This document shows, in pieces, positions 7,646 to 16,194 of a stretch of 64,000 nucleotides of DNA. The DNA lies in the NCBI GenBank assembly GCA_023138975.1, contig JAGLON010000058.1, positions 20,922 to 84,921 on the forward strand. Direction: 5' to 3'. The position numbers were made by a program, and so were the translations under genes. This stretch comes from Candidatus Zixiibacteriota bacterium. GTDB lineage: Bacteria > Zixibacteria > MSB-5A5 > GN15 > JAAZOE01. Numbering within the stretch: position 1 is the first letter of the stretch; every line of letters starts with the position of its first letter. Under the pieces are notes generated by a model, which did not search any database, was not told the origin of the DNA, and worked only from the letters and a program-made list of their open reading frames with translations.

Positions 7646-9274
7646 TTATTCACCCGCTGCCAGGAAGGGGTATTTATAATCAGTCGGAGAAACTAAGGTT
7701 TCCTTTATCGTTCGAGGAGAAGTCCATCGAATCATATTGAGCACCGAACCGGCTTTGTCATTGGTACCTGACGCGCGCGCACCACCAAACGGCTGCTGTC
7801 CAACTACAGCTCCGGTCGGTTTATCATTGATATAAAAGTTACCGGCGGCTTGACGAAGAATCTTTCCGGCTTTAGCAACAGCGACACGATCACGGCTGAA
7901 GATAGCTCCTGTTAACGCGTATGGAGATGTCTCATCGCAAACGTGAAGCATTTTCTCAAAATCATCATCCGGATAAACGAAAATAGTCAGAACCGGACCA
8001 AAGATTTCCTCTTCCATCAATTTGAAATGAGGATCAGTTGCGACGACAATAGTCGGTTCGATGAAGTAGCCCTTGGAGTCGTCGTAGTTACCGCCGACAA
8101 TGATTTCGCAATCCTTGGATGCTATGGCGTAGTCAATGAAGCTGGTAATATCCGAGAATGCGCTTTTGTCGATAACGGGGTTGATGAAATTCGTGAAATC
8201 TTCGGGGGAACCCATTTTTAATTCGCCGACAGTTTTAATCAATAATTCTTTGACGTCGTCCCACAGAGATTCTGGAATATATGCCCGTGAAGCCGCTGAG
8301 CATTTCTGGCCTTGATATTCAAAAGATCCGCGAACGAGAGCTGTGGAAACTTCAATAGGTGAGGAAGATTTGTGCACAAACACAAAATCCTTACCACCGG
8401 TTTCACCAACGATTCTCGGGTAGCTTCTGTAATTGGCGATATTCTCGCCGACCGTTTTCCACATGCTCTGGAAAACAGCGGTTGAACCGGTAAAATGAAT
8501 ACCGGCCAAATGCTCGCTCTTCATGATGATATTGCCGACATCGGCGCCGCGGGCAGTAATAAGATTGATGACGCCGTCGGGAAGACCGGCTTCTTTCAGA
8601 ATTTTCATAATCAGATGAGCGGTATAGACGCAGGAGGAGGCTGGTTTCCATAGTGCGACGTTACCCATTATAGCGGGAGCCGAAGGCAGGTTTCCGGCGA
8701 TGGATACAAAGTTAAAGGGCGTTACCGCGAAGACAAAACCCTCCAGTGGACGGTAATCGACATAGTTCCATGTCTGTGGAGAGGAATTTGGCTGAATGCT
8801 GTATATTTGCTGCATATAGTAGGCATTGAAGCGGAAGAAGTCAGCCAGTTCACAAACGGCATCAATCTCAGCTTGAAAAATGTTTTTGCCATGTGACAGC
8901 ATAGTCGCGGCGTTCATGATGGCCCGGTATGGTCCGGCCAGTAAATCGGCAGCCTTTAAAAATACTGCGGCCCGCTGCTCCCATGGAAGATTTTCCCATG
9001 TTTCTTTGGCTGCCATAGCGGCATCTATCGCCATGGCGATTTCTTTTGCGCCGCCGCGGTAGTAATGACCAAGCTCATAGCTGTGGTCGTGCGGGCAGGT
9101 CATTTTAACCGTTTCATTGGTTTTGATCTCTTTGCCGCCAATAATCATTGGGGCTTCAAGCTTGCGGGCTTTAAGGTCAGCCAGCGCCTTAATCAGATCC
9201 GCACGTTCCGAAGTCCCCGGAGCGTAAGATTTTACCGGCTCGTTTTCCGGTATTGGAATATTGTAAAAACCCAT
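7646..9274 (-). CDS. pruA: 1-pyrroline-5-carboxylate dehydrogenase (ALDH4-like)
   Basis: A 542-residue aldehyde dehydrogenase that oxidises glutamate semialdehyde (P5C) to glutamate with NAD+, the second step of proline catabolism. Seen: NAD-binding TPFNFVSIAG, GSTAVF near residue 265, the catalytic glutamate in GETGGKDFVFVH, the catalytic cysteine in EYQGQKCSAASRAY, EEIFGPVL, and the C-terminal QQPFGGARASGTNDKAG signature. The long N-terminal extension and length match the mitochondrial/ALDH4-like branch rather than bifunctional PutA. The start is the ATG at 9272-9274 behind GGAGG with 5-nt spacing; an in-frame TTG four codons upstream lies inside that ribosome site. No proline dehydrogenase gene is adjacent. 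Confidence 0.93.
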   Translation of the reverse strand: MGFYNIPIPENEPVKSYAPGTSERADLIKALADLKARKLEAPMIIGGKEIKTNETVKMTCPHDHSYELGHYYRGGAKEIAMAIDAAMAAKETWENLPWEQRAAVFLKAADLLAGPYRAIMNAATMLSHGKNIFQAEIDAVCELADFFRFNAYYMQQIYSIQPNSSPQTWNYVDYRPLEGFVFAVTPFNFVSIAGNLPSAPAIMGNVALWKPASSCVYTAHLIMKILKEAGLPDGVINLITARGADVGNIIMKSEHLAGIHFTGSTAVFQSMWKTVGENIANYRSYPRIVGETGGKDFVFVHKSSSPIEVSTALVRGSFEYQGQKCSAASRAYIPESLWDDVKELLIKTVGELKMGSPEDFTNFINPVIDKSAFSDITSFIDYAIASKDCEIIVGGNYDDSKGYFIEPTIVVATDPHFKLMEEEIFGPVLTIFVYPDDDFEKMLHVCDETSPYALTGAIFSRDRVAVAKAGKILRQAAGNFYINDKPTGAVVGQQPFGGARASGTNDKAGSVLNMIRWTSPRTIKETLVSPTDYKYPFLAAGE

Positions 9275-9327
9275 TATTTCCTCCAAAAACAGTCTATGTG
9301 TAAAATATACATTTTCTAATTGAGGGG

Positions 9328-9356
9328 AGTATATATAGAATTAGTCTCAAGGTCAA
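9328..9356 (-). promoter_or_regulatory. Sigma70-like promoter of pruA
   Basis: Minus strand TTGACC (9351-9356), 17 bp, TATACT (9328-9333), giving a leader of about 45 nt. Confidence 0.65.
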
Positions 9357-9412
9357 GCATCAGATTTCAGACTCAGTCAGAAGATAAGTCTATTGTTCGT
9401 AAAAAGACAATA

Positions 9413-9438
9413 AAGAAGGCGGAATTTTCATTCCGCCT
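9413..9438 (-). terminator. Terminator of the FKBP gene
   Basis: On the minus strand AGGCGGAAT gaaa ATTCCGCCT is followed by a T-rich stretch (TCTTTATTG, then TTTTT), just downstream of the stop at 9466. Confidence 0.7.
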
Positions 9439-9465
9439 GTAGTTACTATCTATTATAACCCTTGA

Positions 9466-9978
9466 TTATTCCTTTTCGGGATCAACAATCTCGACTAGCT
9501 CAAGCTCAAAAATTAGAGCCTTACCGGCCAGATCATGGTTGGCGTCTAATGTTATGGTTGAGTCGGTCAAAGCTGTGATAGTTACATGCATCGGTCGTCC
9601 GCCGCCAGGCTGGCCGAGAGTCAGTTTCTCACCAACGACCGGAGTAATGTTTTCGGGCACTTGGTCCCGAGGTAGGGTTTGAATAAGTTCCGGACGAGGC
9701 ATTTTATAAGCTTCTTCCGTAGGAATCGTTACCGATTTCACTTCGCCAACCTTCATTCCCCGGACACCGTCTTGAAAACCGCCGATAATTCCCGGTTTCC
9801 CCAATTCAAACTTAAGGGGATCTTTGCCGCGGGATGAATCAAATTCGGTACCATCTTCCAGGCTACCGACATAATGAACCTTGACCGTATCGCCGTCTTT
9901 GGCAACCGGCGTAACGTCACAGCCAATAAGCATAAAAGCAGCTGTAATTACTAAGAGTGTTATTATACGATGCAACAT
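9466..9978 (-). CDS. Lipoprotein FKBP-type peptidyl-prolyl isomerase, SlyD-like
   Basis: A 170-residue protein with lipobox LIGC (Cys about residue 20), so membrane-anchored. The FKBP core begins at about residue 28 (GDTVKVHYVGSLEDGTEFDSS). The FQDGVRGMKVGEVKSVTIP stretch is followed by an inserted flap domain (about residues 90-140) and the closing NHDLAGKALIFELEL, equivalent to the HPLAGK motif of SlyD. It should catalyse prolyl cis-trans isomerisation and assist folding in the periplasm, whereas SlyD itself is cytoplasmic. ATG start preceded by GGGAGG about 10 nt upstream. Single gene. Confidence 0.9.
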   Translation of the reverse strand: MLHRIITLLVITAAFMLIGCDVTPVAKDGDTVKVHYVGSLEDGTEFDSSRGKDPLKFELGKPGIIGGFQDGVRGMKVGEVKSVTIPTEEAYKMPRPELIQTLPRDQVPENITPVVGEKLTLGQPGGGRPMHVTITALTDSTITLDANHDLAGKALIFELELVEIVDPEKE

Positions 9979-10069
9979 TTGAATCGTGCCTCCCTGATTC
10001 TATATATTGATATTCTATTGTAAAATCGATGCTCTGCACCGATCCTGCTTTCTTATAAAACTCTATTAT

Positions 10070-10648
10070 TTAGTAAACCGAACGCATACAATCAACCAGA
10101 AATTCGGATGACAGAACAATCCGCTCATCGGCCGATTTTATCAGTTCTGATGAAGCCTGAGGTTTCTGACCGTGGGCCAGATGTACAACAACGCCATACT
10201 CTTTTGTGGCCCTAACTGCCGGAACATAATCACCGTCTGGAGCCAGCAGGATTAAATGAGACATAGCTCCTTTGGCGGCCATACCTATCATCTGAGCCGC
10301 TAGCAACACATCAACGCCTTTCTGCTGGTAGGTGTAGGTTCCATCATCATTAAGAATTCTCTGAGTGCGGCCCAAGTAAACATCAAAACGAGGAAGATGT
10401 TCAAGACGGGTAAAGAACCCTTGTTTCTTTTTGAACATTTCCAGTTCCTGTTCATTGGGGTTCTTGCCGATCCACGGCAAGGCATGATAATAATAAGTCC
10501 GCAGCAGGTATAAATCCGCTTCCGAAGTGGTAATAACGGTATTGACCAGTTTTGTGGCAAGTTTGGAATAATCAATAGCGGGAGAGCCATGTTCCTCGGA
10601 TAACATTCTCTCCAGATATGCCCCGTCAATCTGCACCATTATTTTCAT
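10070..10648 (-). CDS. NYN (PIN-like) domain protein
   Basis: A 192-residue cytosolic protein of the NYN/DUF88 (LabA-like) family, a metal-dependent PIN-like nuclease fold. Acidic residues of the likely active site are visible: IDGAYLER near the N-terminus, QKGVDVLLAAQM (about residues 108-120) and LLAPDGDYVPAV (about residues 136-147). Family members are proposed RNases, but the target is unknown. ATG start with AAGGAG 9 nt upstream. It stands alone, 76 bp after a PfkB kinase gene on the same strand. Confidence 0.85.
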   Translation of the reverse strand: MKIMVQIDGAYLERMLSEEHGSPAIDYSKLATKLVNTVITTSEADLYLLRTYYYHALPWIGKNPNEQELEMFKKKQGFFTRLEHLPRFDVYLGRTQRILNDDGTYTYQQKGVDVLLAAQMIGMAAKGAMSHLILLAPDGDYVPAVRATKEYGVVVHLAHGQKPQASSELIKSADERIVLSSEFLVDCMRSVY

Positions 10649-10724
10649 AGTATGATACTCCTTATGCTATATGCTATTCATATCCGGCTGGAGCGAGTTT
10701 AGCCGGCTGTAATATTTAATACGT

Positions 10725-11648
10725 TTACGTTAGCTGAATTTTAAAATCTGATTTTTCTAACAGGTACTTTTGTCGATTTCGAACCTCTTCTTCGATCATC
10801 TTAAAGTCGGGACCGACTTGCTCAATCATATACGATGAAGTGCACGAAGCAAAGGTTCCGCAGCTTTTCAGAGATTCGCCTTTAAGGTAAGCATGAGTGA
10901 ACCCGGCCATATAGGTATCACCGGCTCCGGTAGAATCCAGAAGATTAACAGGATGAGGAGGGATCTCAATAAAATCATTTCCGTCATAAATGAGTGAGCC
11001 TAATTCGGCCAGGGTAACAATGACAATTTTCGGTCCCCAGCTTTTTATAATACGAGCGGCTTCATACGGGTCTTTACGGCAGTTTACTCCGGTTAGGACT
11101 TCACCCTCAAGCTCATTTGGTTTAACAATATCAAAAAGCCCGAGAACCTCTTCGATTCCTTCCGGTTTTTTATGATAAATACGGTTATCGTCTCCAGCTC
11201 CCCGCAATAGTCCCTGGGGGTCGCAAAACAGTAAACCGTTAAATTGACTGCGGATATCACGGATAAGTTGGAATGAAATTTCTTTCAAAATGGGACCGAT
11301 AAGAACTGCTTCGGAATCCTCCAGGAGTTCATCATCAACCTTCTCAATAGCTGCCGCACGACCTAACAGGTCCAGATGACGGTTGCCGAAATCGTCATAA
11401 TATATTAGTGAAAATCCACCCGTTTCTTCAGAGGGGAGCAAAACCGGCTTGATATTGTATTTTTTTAATTCTTTATCGAACTGTTGGGCATAATCATTGC
11501 CAACCGAGCCGCAAAGTGTGACTTCACGTCCGAAACGCGATAAAGCCAGAGCCGCATTGGTCGAGCAACCGGATAAAATCCGGCCTTCGGTCTTTATTTT
11601 CTTCGTTTCAATATAATCGTAAACGGGGTTACCCAGAGCGAGTATCAT
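10725..11648 (-). CDS. PfkB-family sugar/nucleoside kinase
   Basis: A 307-residue ribokinase-fold kinase. The N-terminal GGxxxN-like segment SGCSTNAALALSRFG binds substrate. The C-terminal PfkB signature 2 DSTGAGDTYMAGF (about residues 237-250) contains the catalytic Asp and anion hole. It starts 3 bp after the stop of the CDP-alcohol phosphatidyltransferase gene, so the two are co-translated. In such pairs the kinase may provide a phosphorylated alcohol (for example a polyol or inositol phosphate) to the transferase; that is inference. Substrate unassigned. Confidence 0.88.
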   Translation of the reverse strand: MILALGNPVYDYIETKKIKTEGRILSGCSTNAALALSRFGREVTLCGSVGNDYAQQFDKELKKYNIKPVLLPSEETGGFSLIYYDDFGNRHLDLLGRAAAIEKVDDELLEDSEAVLIGPILKEISFQLIRDIRSQFNGLLFCDPQGLLRGAGDDNRIYHKKPEGIEEVLGLFDIVKPNELEGEVLTGVNCRKDPYEAARIIKSWGPKIVIVTLAELGSLIYDGNDFIEIPPHPVNLLDSTGAGDTYMAGFTHAYLKGESLKSCGTFASCTSSYMIEQVGPDFKMIEEEVRNRQKYLLEKSDFKIQLT

Positions 11649-11651
11649 TAG

Positions 11652-12248
11652 TTAGTCTTGTCTGCCTTTAAGCTGTTTATTAGCGTAAATTAATCGCTGA
11701 ATTGAAGTAATTACCGAAGTTACACCAATAATTGCAAGCGCAGTGGTTAATATATAAAATCCCGGGAAATAATGTTCCAGTAGGGTGCCCGCGATAATTA
11801 GAATAAATTTTTCCAGTCGGCCCATCATTCCAACCGCGCAGGAAGGGAGATTACCGATAGATTCAGCCGCCGCTCGAGTATATGAGGCGATGAGCATTCC
11901 AAATAATGCGAAAATTGCCCATCCCGGATGAACTAAATCGGAAATTCCGATACCGAGCAGAATAAAAAATTCGCCATAACGATCTGAAACGTGATCTAAA
12001 ACTCCGCCGAAGATAGTTCCCATATTACCGGCACGAGCCGTTGCGCCGTCAAGCATATCAGTTAAGGATGTGGCCAGAACCATTATGATGCCAAGCCAGA
12101 TCTCATTCTTCCAGAAAAAATATCCGGATCCGATTGCGCATACCAAAGAAACACCTGTCAGGAAATTAGGCGTTAGCCCTAACTTTCGGCAATACACGCC
12201 TAAGTACGTGGATGTTTCTTCATAGAATTGTCTGCGGCTGTGATGCAA
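11652..12248 (-). CDS. CDP-alcohol phosphatidyltransferase
   Basis: A 198-residue integral membrane enzyme with about five to six helices. The complete CDP-alcohol motif D(x)2DG(x)2AR(x)8G(x)3D(x)3D is present at DMLDGATARAG...GGVLDHVSD (about residues 62-87). It transfers a CDP-linked phospholipid moiety to an alcohol acceptor. The sequence is distinct from the PgsA at 33322, so it probably uses another acceptor such as an inositol- or polyol-phosphate. The start is a TTG with AGGA upstream; no ATG fits. Operon with the PfkB kinase downstream. Confidence 0.85.
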   Translation of the reverse strand: MHHSRRQFYEETSTYLGVYCRKLGLTPNFLTGVSLVCAIGSGYFFWKNEIWLGIIMVLATSLTDMLDGATARAGNMGTIFGGVLDHVSDRYGEFFILLGIGISDLVHPGWAIFALFGMLIASYTRAAAESIGNLPSCAVGMMGRLEKFILIIAGTLLEHYFPGFYILTTALAIIGVTSVITSIQRLIYANKQLKGRQD

Positions 12249-12339
12249 TTATTGTCCTATCAATTACCAATTATTTTAGGCGACGCAATATACTGTTAAG
12301 TCAATATTGGGTCAAGTCGTTTTTAAACCGTCTTTTTAT

Positions 12340-12363
12340 TACCCCGCCCAAAAAAGCGGGGTA
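12340..12363 (-). terminator. Hairpin downstream of pepF
   Basis: TACCCCGC/GCGGGGTA stem 27 nt after the pepF stop. There is no U-tract in the right place, so terminator function is only likely. Confidence 0.45.
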
Positions 12364-12389
12364 AAGATACCAATTTCTTCGCATTCAAG

Positions 12390-14201
12390 CTATTTGGCTA
12401 GTTTTTTCGCCAATTGACAAAACGGTTCTATATCAACCAAAACCCTATCAACGGCGTTATTCCAGAACTCACCGGTTGTCAAATCAATCCCAAGATGAGT
12501 CTGAGCTACATCCTCGGTAGTCATGGAACCGGTATCGGCTAAAAGGGCTTTGTATTTGTCAGCAAACCCGGCGCCTTCTTTTTTGGCGCGATCATAAATT
12601 CCACCGGCGAATAAAAATCCAAACGTGTAGGGGAAATTATAGAAAGGCATTTCAGTTTCAAAGAAATGCAGTTTTGAGGCCCAGAAAAGTTTATGATAAC
12701 CATCATTAGCCAGAGTCTCACCGAAGGCTTGTTTTTGTGCTTCAATCATTAACTCATTTAAACGATCTTTGGAAACACTGCCGCTCTTCCGCTCTTCATA
12801 GAATGACATGTCAAATAAGTAGCGGGCGTATAGATTGCAGAACATTCCAAATCCCTGTTGTATTTTTTGATCGAGCAAAACCAGTTTTTCAGGCTCATCG
12901 GTTGTTTCAGCCAAAGCCGCGTCGGTAACTAACAACTCATTAAAAGTTGAAGCCGTTTCAGCCAGATTCATTGGGTATTCCCGGGACAGAAAATCATGAT
13001 TCCGAAGAACATGACTATGATAGGCGTGGCCGAGTTCATGGGCCAGAGTCATCAGTTCGTCATAATTTCCGGAAAAGGTCATGAAAATACGTGATTCTTT
13101 TATGACGTCCAGCCCGGTACAGAAACCTCCAGCCGCCTTACCGCTTCTGTCTTCGGCTTCAATCCAGCGCTTATCAATGGCCATACGGGCAAATGAACCT
13201 AACTCGGGTGAAAACCCACCAAGGTGTTTTACGACCAGATCGCACGCGTCACTATAATCAATCTTCTTTGACGATGTGCCTACCGGAGCAAATTGATCGT
13301 ACCATCTGAAATTATTAATTCCCAGAAGTTTTTTCTTGGCATCGATATATTTTTTCATCTCTTTTCCGCCGCGGGCGACCGCTTTCCACATGGCATCCAG
13401 GGTTTCCTTTTTTAGCCGTCCCATTAAAAGCGGTTCAAAGGCCGGAGAATCCCAGCCCCGGTTTTTGTATAGGCTAAGTCGGTACCCAGCCTGAGAATTG
13501 AGAATCATGGAGGCTATTCCATCCACGTGTCCCCAGGTTTCTTCCAGCTTATTAAATGCAGCCTTACGAACGGCCCGATTAGGCGAGGAAAATTTATTAG
13601 CCAATTGTCCCATTGACAATACTTCAGTTTTTCCGTCTTCGGCAAATTCCGCCTGAAGATCTCCGGCCATTTTGCTATAGAGGCGATTCCAGGCATGATA
13701 GCCGTTGACCGACAACTCCAAAACCAGCCGCTCTTTATCCGGGTCCATTTTTAGCCGGGCTTTGTCGCGGGTTTCATTCCAGTAGAATTTCGCTCCCTGG
13801 ACTTTTTTATTATCCATGAGCTTTTTCCAGGCATCATCGGAAAACTTGACCGAGTATTTCTCTATTCCGGTAACAATTTTTCTCCAATCGGCGATGATGT
13901 TTGAAATTTCATCCTCGATTATCAACGCTTTGTCATCGGATACATCCTGTGCGCCCAAACATCCGGCAAAACTGTCAGCATGCGAAATACGCTCAACAAT
14001 ATCCTGCGTTGAAACTAGAAAACCAGCCCAGATATCCATCGTCGAATCGTCAAGAGATTCAGGGAGGGAGTCAAATGTCTTTTCAAGATTCGCCAAATCG
14101 GTAACAATTGCTTTGCGAAACTCTGCAAACTGAGATGACGATGACCCGCCGGGGAAAATTGAATCCAAGTCCCATGTCATTTTATTTGTATCTGCACTCA
14201 T
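12390..14201 (-). CDS. pepF: Oligoendopeptidase F (M3 family zinc peptidase)
   Basis: A 603-residue M3B peptidase. The zinc site HExxH is in LAHELGHAYHSH (about residues 388-399), with the third ligand glutamate in NLAETASTFNE about 25 residues later. The N-terminal helical M3 domain and the C-terminal Y-rich ...FYNFPYTFGFLFA segment, which binds peptide ends, are intact. It cleaves short peptides in the cytosol. Full length for the family. ATG start with AGGAGG 6 nt upstream and a consensus promoter at 14243-14271. Single gene. Confidence 0.95.
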   Translation of the reverse strand: MSADTNKMTWDLDSIFPGGSSSSQFAEFRKAIVTDLANLEKTFDSLPESLDDSTMDIWAGFLVSTQDIVERISHADSFAGCLGAQDVSDDKALIIEDEISNIIADWRKIVTGIEKYSVKFSDDAWKKLMDNKKVQGAKFYWNETRDKARLKMDPDKERLVLELSVNGYHAWNRLYSKMAGDLQAEFAEDGKTEVLSMGQLANKFSSPNRAVRKAAFNKLEETWGHVDGIASMILNSQAGYRLSLYKNRGWDSPAFEPLLMGRLKKETLDAMWKAVARGGKEMKKYIDAKKKLLGINNFRWYDQFAPVGTSSKKIDYSDACDLVVKHLGGFSPELGSFARMAIDKRWIEAEDRSGKAAGGFCTGLDVIKESRIFMTFSGNYDELMTLAHELGHAYHSHVLRNHDFLSREYPMNLAETASTFNELLVTDAALAETTDEPEKLVLLDQKIQQGFGMFCNLYARYLFDMSFYEERKSGSVSKDRLNELMIEAQKQAFGETLANDGYHKLFWASKLHFFETEMPFYNFPYTFGFLFAGGIYDRAKKEGAGFADKYKALLADTGSMTTEDVAQTHLGIDLTTGEFWNNAVDRVLVDIEPFCQLAKKLAK

Positions 14202-14242
14202 CGCTGGCCTCCTGATAAGTAATGAAAAACGCTATAACGAAG

Positions 14243-14271
14243 ATAGTAAGAGTTAATACGGATTGAGTCAA
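14243..14271 (-). promoter_or_regulatory. Sigma70-like promoter of pepF
   Basis: Minus strand TTGACT (14266-14271), 17 bp, TACTAT (14243-14248). The leader is about 35 nt and includes AGGAGG. Confidence 0.65.
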
Positions 14272-14297
14272 GTGATATAGATAGTTTTATGATGTCG

Positions 14298-15254
14298 CTA
14301 TTTTTTCATGTATGGAAATGAATTGCGCTCCCAGAAAATCCCATCGGAATACCCTTGAATGGCATCGTTCACATCTGCCATCTCAAGTCTCTTTTGGGCT
14401 AATAGACAGAATTCTTCATCGATTTCCATACCGATATATCTTCGGCCGAGCTTCTTTGCTGTAATCGCAGTTGTTCCGCTTCCTAAAAACGGATCAAAAA
14501 CAAGATCATCGGGATTACTGGATGCCAATATCAGCCTCGCCATCAATTTTTCGCTTTTTTGTGTCGGATGATCTGTGTTTTCAGGCATTGACCAAAATGG
14601 AATGGTGATGTCCGACCAGATATTCGAAGGCGCCGTATCTCGAAAGTTGCCTGCGTCTGTTGTTTTCCAGTCTTTCGGCCGGCCTTTTTCGTCCCGGTAT
14701 GGAGCCCGGACTTTACGGCGTAAACGAATTTCGTCAAGATTGAAGGTGTATTTATCAGAAACAGTGCAGAACCAGATATCTTCGCACGCGTTTTTCCAGT
14801 TGGCTTTGGCACCTCGTCCTTTCTCTCGCTCCCAGGTTATGCGGTTCCTTACCACGAAGTATTCATCAGCCGCTTGGTAGATAGAGGCCGACGACCGCCA
14901 ATCGCCGCAGATATAGATGGTTGCGCTATCTTTTAAAAGTGGCGCAAACATTTCAAAATAGCCTCTTAGCAACTCAGTATATTTGTCAATGCTGGTTTTA
15001 GAAAACGAGCGGCCGTTAAAACTCTTATTCATGTTATAAGGGGGGTCAAGAACCATTAGATCAACGCTGTTTCGGGGTAAGTACTTCGCGGCCTCATCAC
15101 ATGGGCCGTGTATTATTCCCGATTCACACGGTTTATTTTTCAAGTCTGCCAACGATATCAGTCGTTTTTTTAACCGCCTTTTATCTGCTCTGGTAAGTTG
15201 AATCGTCCGATTGCGGGGGGCGCGTTTTTTTAGTGTTAGTCTGCCGTTGCTCAT
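14298..15254 (-). CDS. Site-specific DNA methyltransferase (beta-class N6-A or N4-C), no restriction partner
   Basis: A 318-residue amino-methyltransferase. The catalytic motif DPPY (about residues 70-73) precedes the SAM-binding motif FLGSGTT (about residues 256-262), the beta-class order, followed by GRRYIGMEID. A Lys/Arg-rich N-terminus (about residues 1-40) may add DNA contacts. The specificity region between motifs is not one I can assign to a recognition site. Neighbours are pepF and a sirtuin; no restriction enzyme is present, so it is a solitary enzyme by context. I start at the ATG at 15252-15254; a TTG five codons upstream is possible. Neither has a Shine-Dalgarno. Confidence 0.88.
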   Translation of the reverse strand: MSNGRLTLKKRAPRNRTIQLTRADKRRLKKRLISLADLKNKPCESGIIHGPCDEAAKYLPRNSVDLMVLDPPYNMNKSFNGRSFSKTSIDKYTELLRGYFEMFAPLLKDSATIYICGDWRSSASIYQAADEYFVVRNRITWEREKGRGAKANWKNACEDIWFCTVSDKYTFNLDEIRLRRKVRAPYRDEKGRPKDWKTTDAGNFRDTAPSNIWSDITIPFWSMPENTDHPTQKSEKLMARLILASSNPDDLVFDPFLGSGTTAITAKKLGRRYIGMEIDEEFCLLAQKRLEMADVNDAIQGYSDGIFWERNSFPYMKK

Positions 15255-15320
15255 GAGAATAATGAACAACGAGGTTTCCCTTAGCGCAATTTGTTTTATT
15301 TAGTTTTAAGAATTGAATAA

Positions 15321-16049
15321 TTATGTGAGTTCAGCAATTAGATGAGGCAAAACCTCTCCTGATAGACCCTGTAGAAATATATCCGCGATATTGGTCAAAC
15401 TGGTCGATTCGATATTTATTTCAACAACAAAGGCTCCAGCTTGACGAGCGATAAGCGGTAAAGATGCGGCCGGTTGAACCATAGCCGATGTTCCCACTGA
15501 GAAAAAGACTTCGGCCTCCTCGGCGGATTTTATAGCATTTTGAATGGCACGCTCCGGAAGCATTTCTCCGAACCATACAACATCGGGGCGAATCATGCCA
15601 CCGCAATGACAATGAGGAAGTTTGTCTTTAAGGTTTATGTCCCCCTCAAACAATTCGTTGCATGAAAAACACTTATTTCTGGTGGCGTTACCATGTAATT
15701 CTATTATGTTGGATGATCCTGCTCGTTGGTGAAGATTATCAACGTTTTGAGTGATAAGCACGAAATTGTCAAACAACCGCTCCATCTTGCAAATAGCTTC
15801 ATGTCCAGGATTGGGTTCAACTTTATTCATCAACTCCCGGCGATACTGATACCAGTCCCAAACCAGCTCGGGATTCGCCATAAATCCATCCACCGAAGCT
15901 AATTCTTGGGGACTCATTTTATTCCAGATACCATCTTTACCTCGGAAAGTAGGTACTCCGGATTCAGCCGAGACACCAGCGCCGGTAGAGACAACGACTT
16001 TTGCCGCCGATCTTAAATGTTCAATAAGTTGCTCAGGAATATCAGTCAT
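15321..16049 (-). CDS. cobB: Sir2-family NAD-dependent protein deacylase
   Basis: A 242-residue sirtuin. It has the NAD-binding GAGVSAESGVPTFRG, QNVDNLHQRAG and catalytic histidine in ELHGN. The first zinc Cys pair is in CFSC and the second in the CHCGG segment; then RPDVVWFGE and a C-terminal VGTSAMVQPAA. A YxxR pair (YQYR, about residues 75-78) sits where class III (SIRT5/CobB) sirtuins bind acidic acyl groups, so desuccinylase/demalonylase activity is likely beside deacetylation. Start ATG at 16049. There is no Shine-Dalgarno, but a consensus promoter ends 6 nt upstream, so the message should be leaderless. Confidence 0.92.
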   Translation of the reverse strand: MTDIPEQLIEHLRSAAKVVVSTGAGVSAESGVPTFRGKDGIWNKMSPQELASVDGFMANPELVWDWYQYRRELMNKVEPNPGHEAICKMERLFDNFVLITQNVDNLHQRAGSSNIIELHGNATRNKCFSCNELFEGDINLKDKLPHCHCGGMIRPDVVWFGEMLPERAIQNAIKSAEEAEVFFSVGTSAMVQPAASLPLIARQAGAFVVEINIESTSLTNIADIFLQGLSGEVLPHLIAELT

Positions 16050-16055
16050 ATAAAT

Positions 16056-16084
16056 AATATACAATTTTTACAAAAGAAGTTCAA
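16056..16084 (-). promoter_or_regulatory. Promoter abutting the sirtuin start
   Basis: Minus strand TTGAAC (16079-16084), 17 bp, TATATT (16056-16061). The ATG begins 6 nt after the -10, so transcription would start at or next to the initiation codon. Confidence 0.6.
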
Positions 16085-16140
16085 GCATTCACAGTTAGAT
16101 ATTTTCGATGTAAATAAAAGGAAAATCAACAAATGATAAT

Positions 16141-16169
16141 TTGCTTCAAAGGTATAAATGCATTATCTA
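16141..16169 (+). promoter_or_regulatory. Putative promoter of the CBS protein gene
   Basis: TTGCTT (16141-16146), 17 bp, TATCTA (16164-16169), about 25 bp before the ATG at 16195. Confidence 0.45.
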
Positions 16170-16194
16170 TCTACTTCAGTAAGGTTTTGATTAC

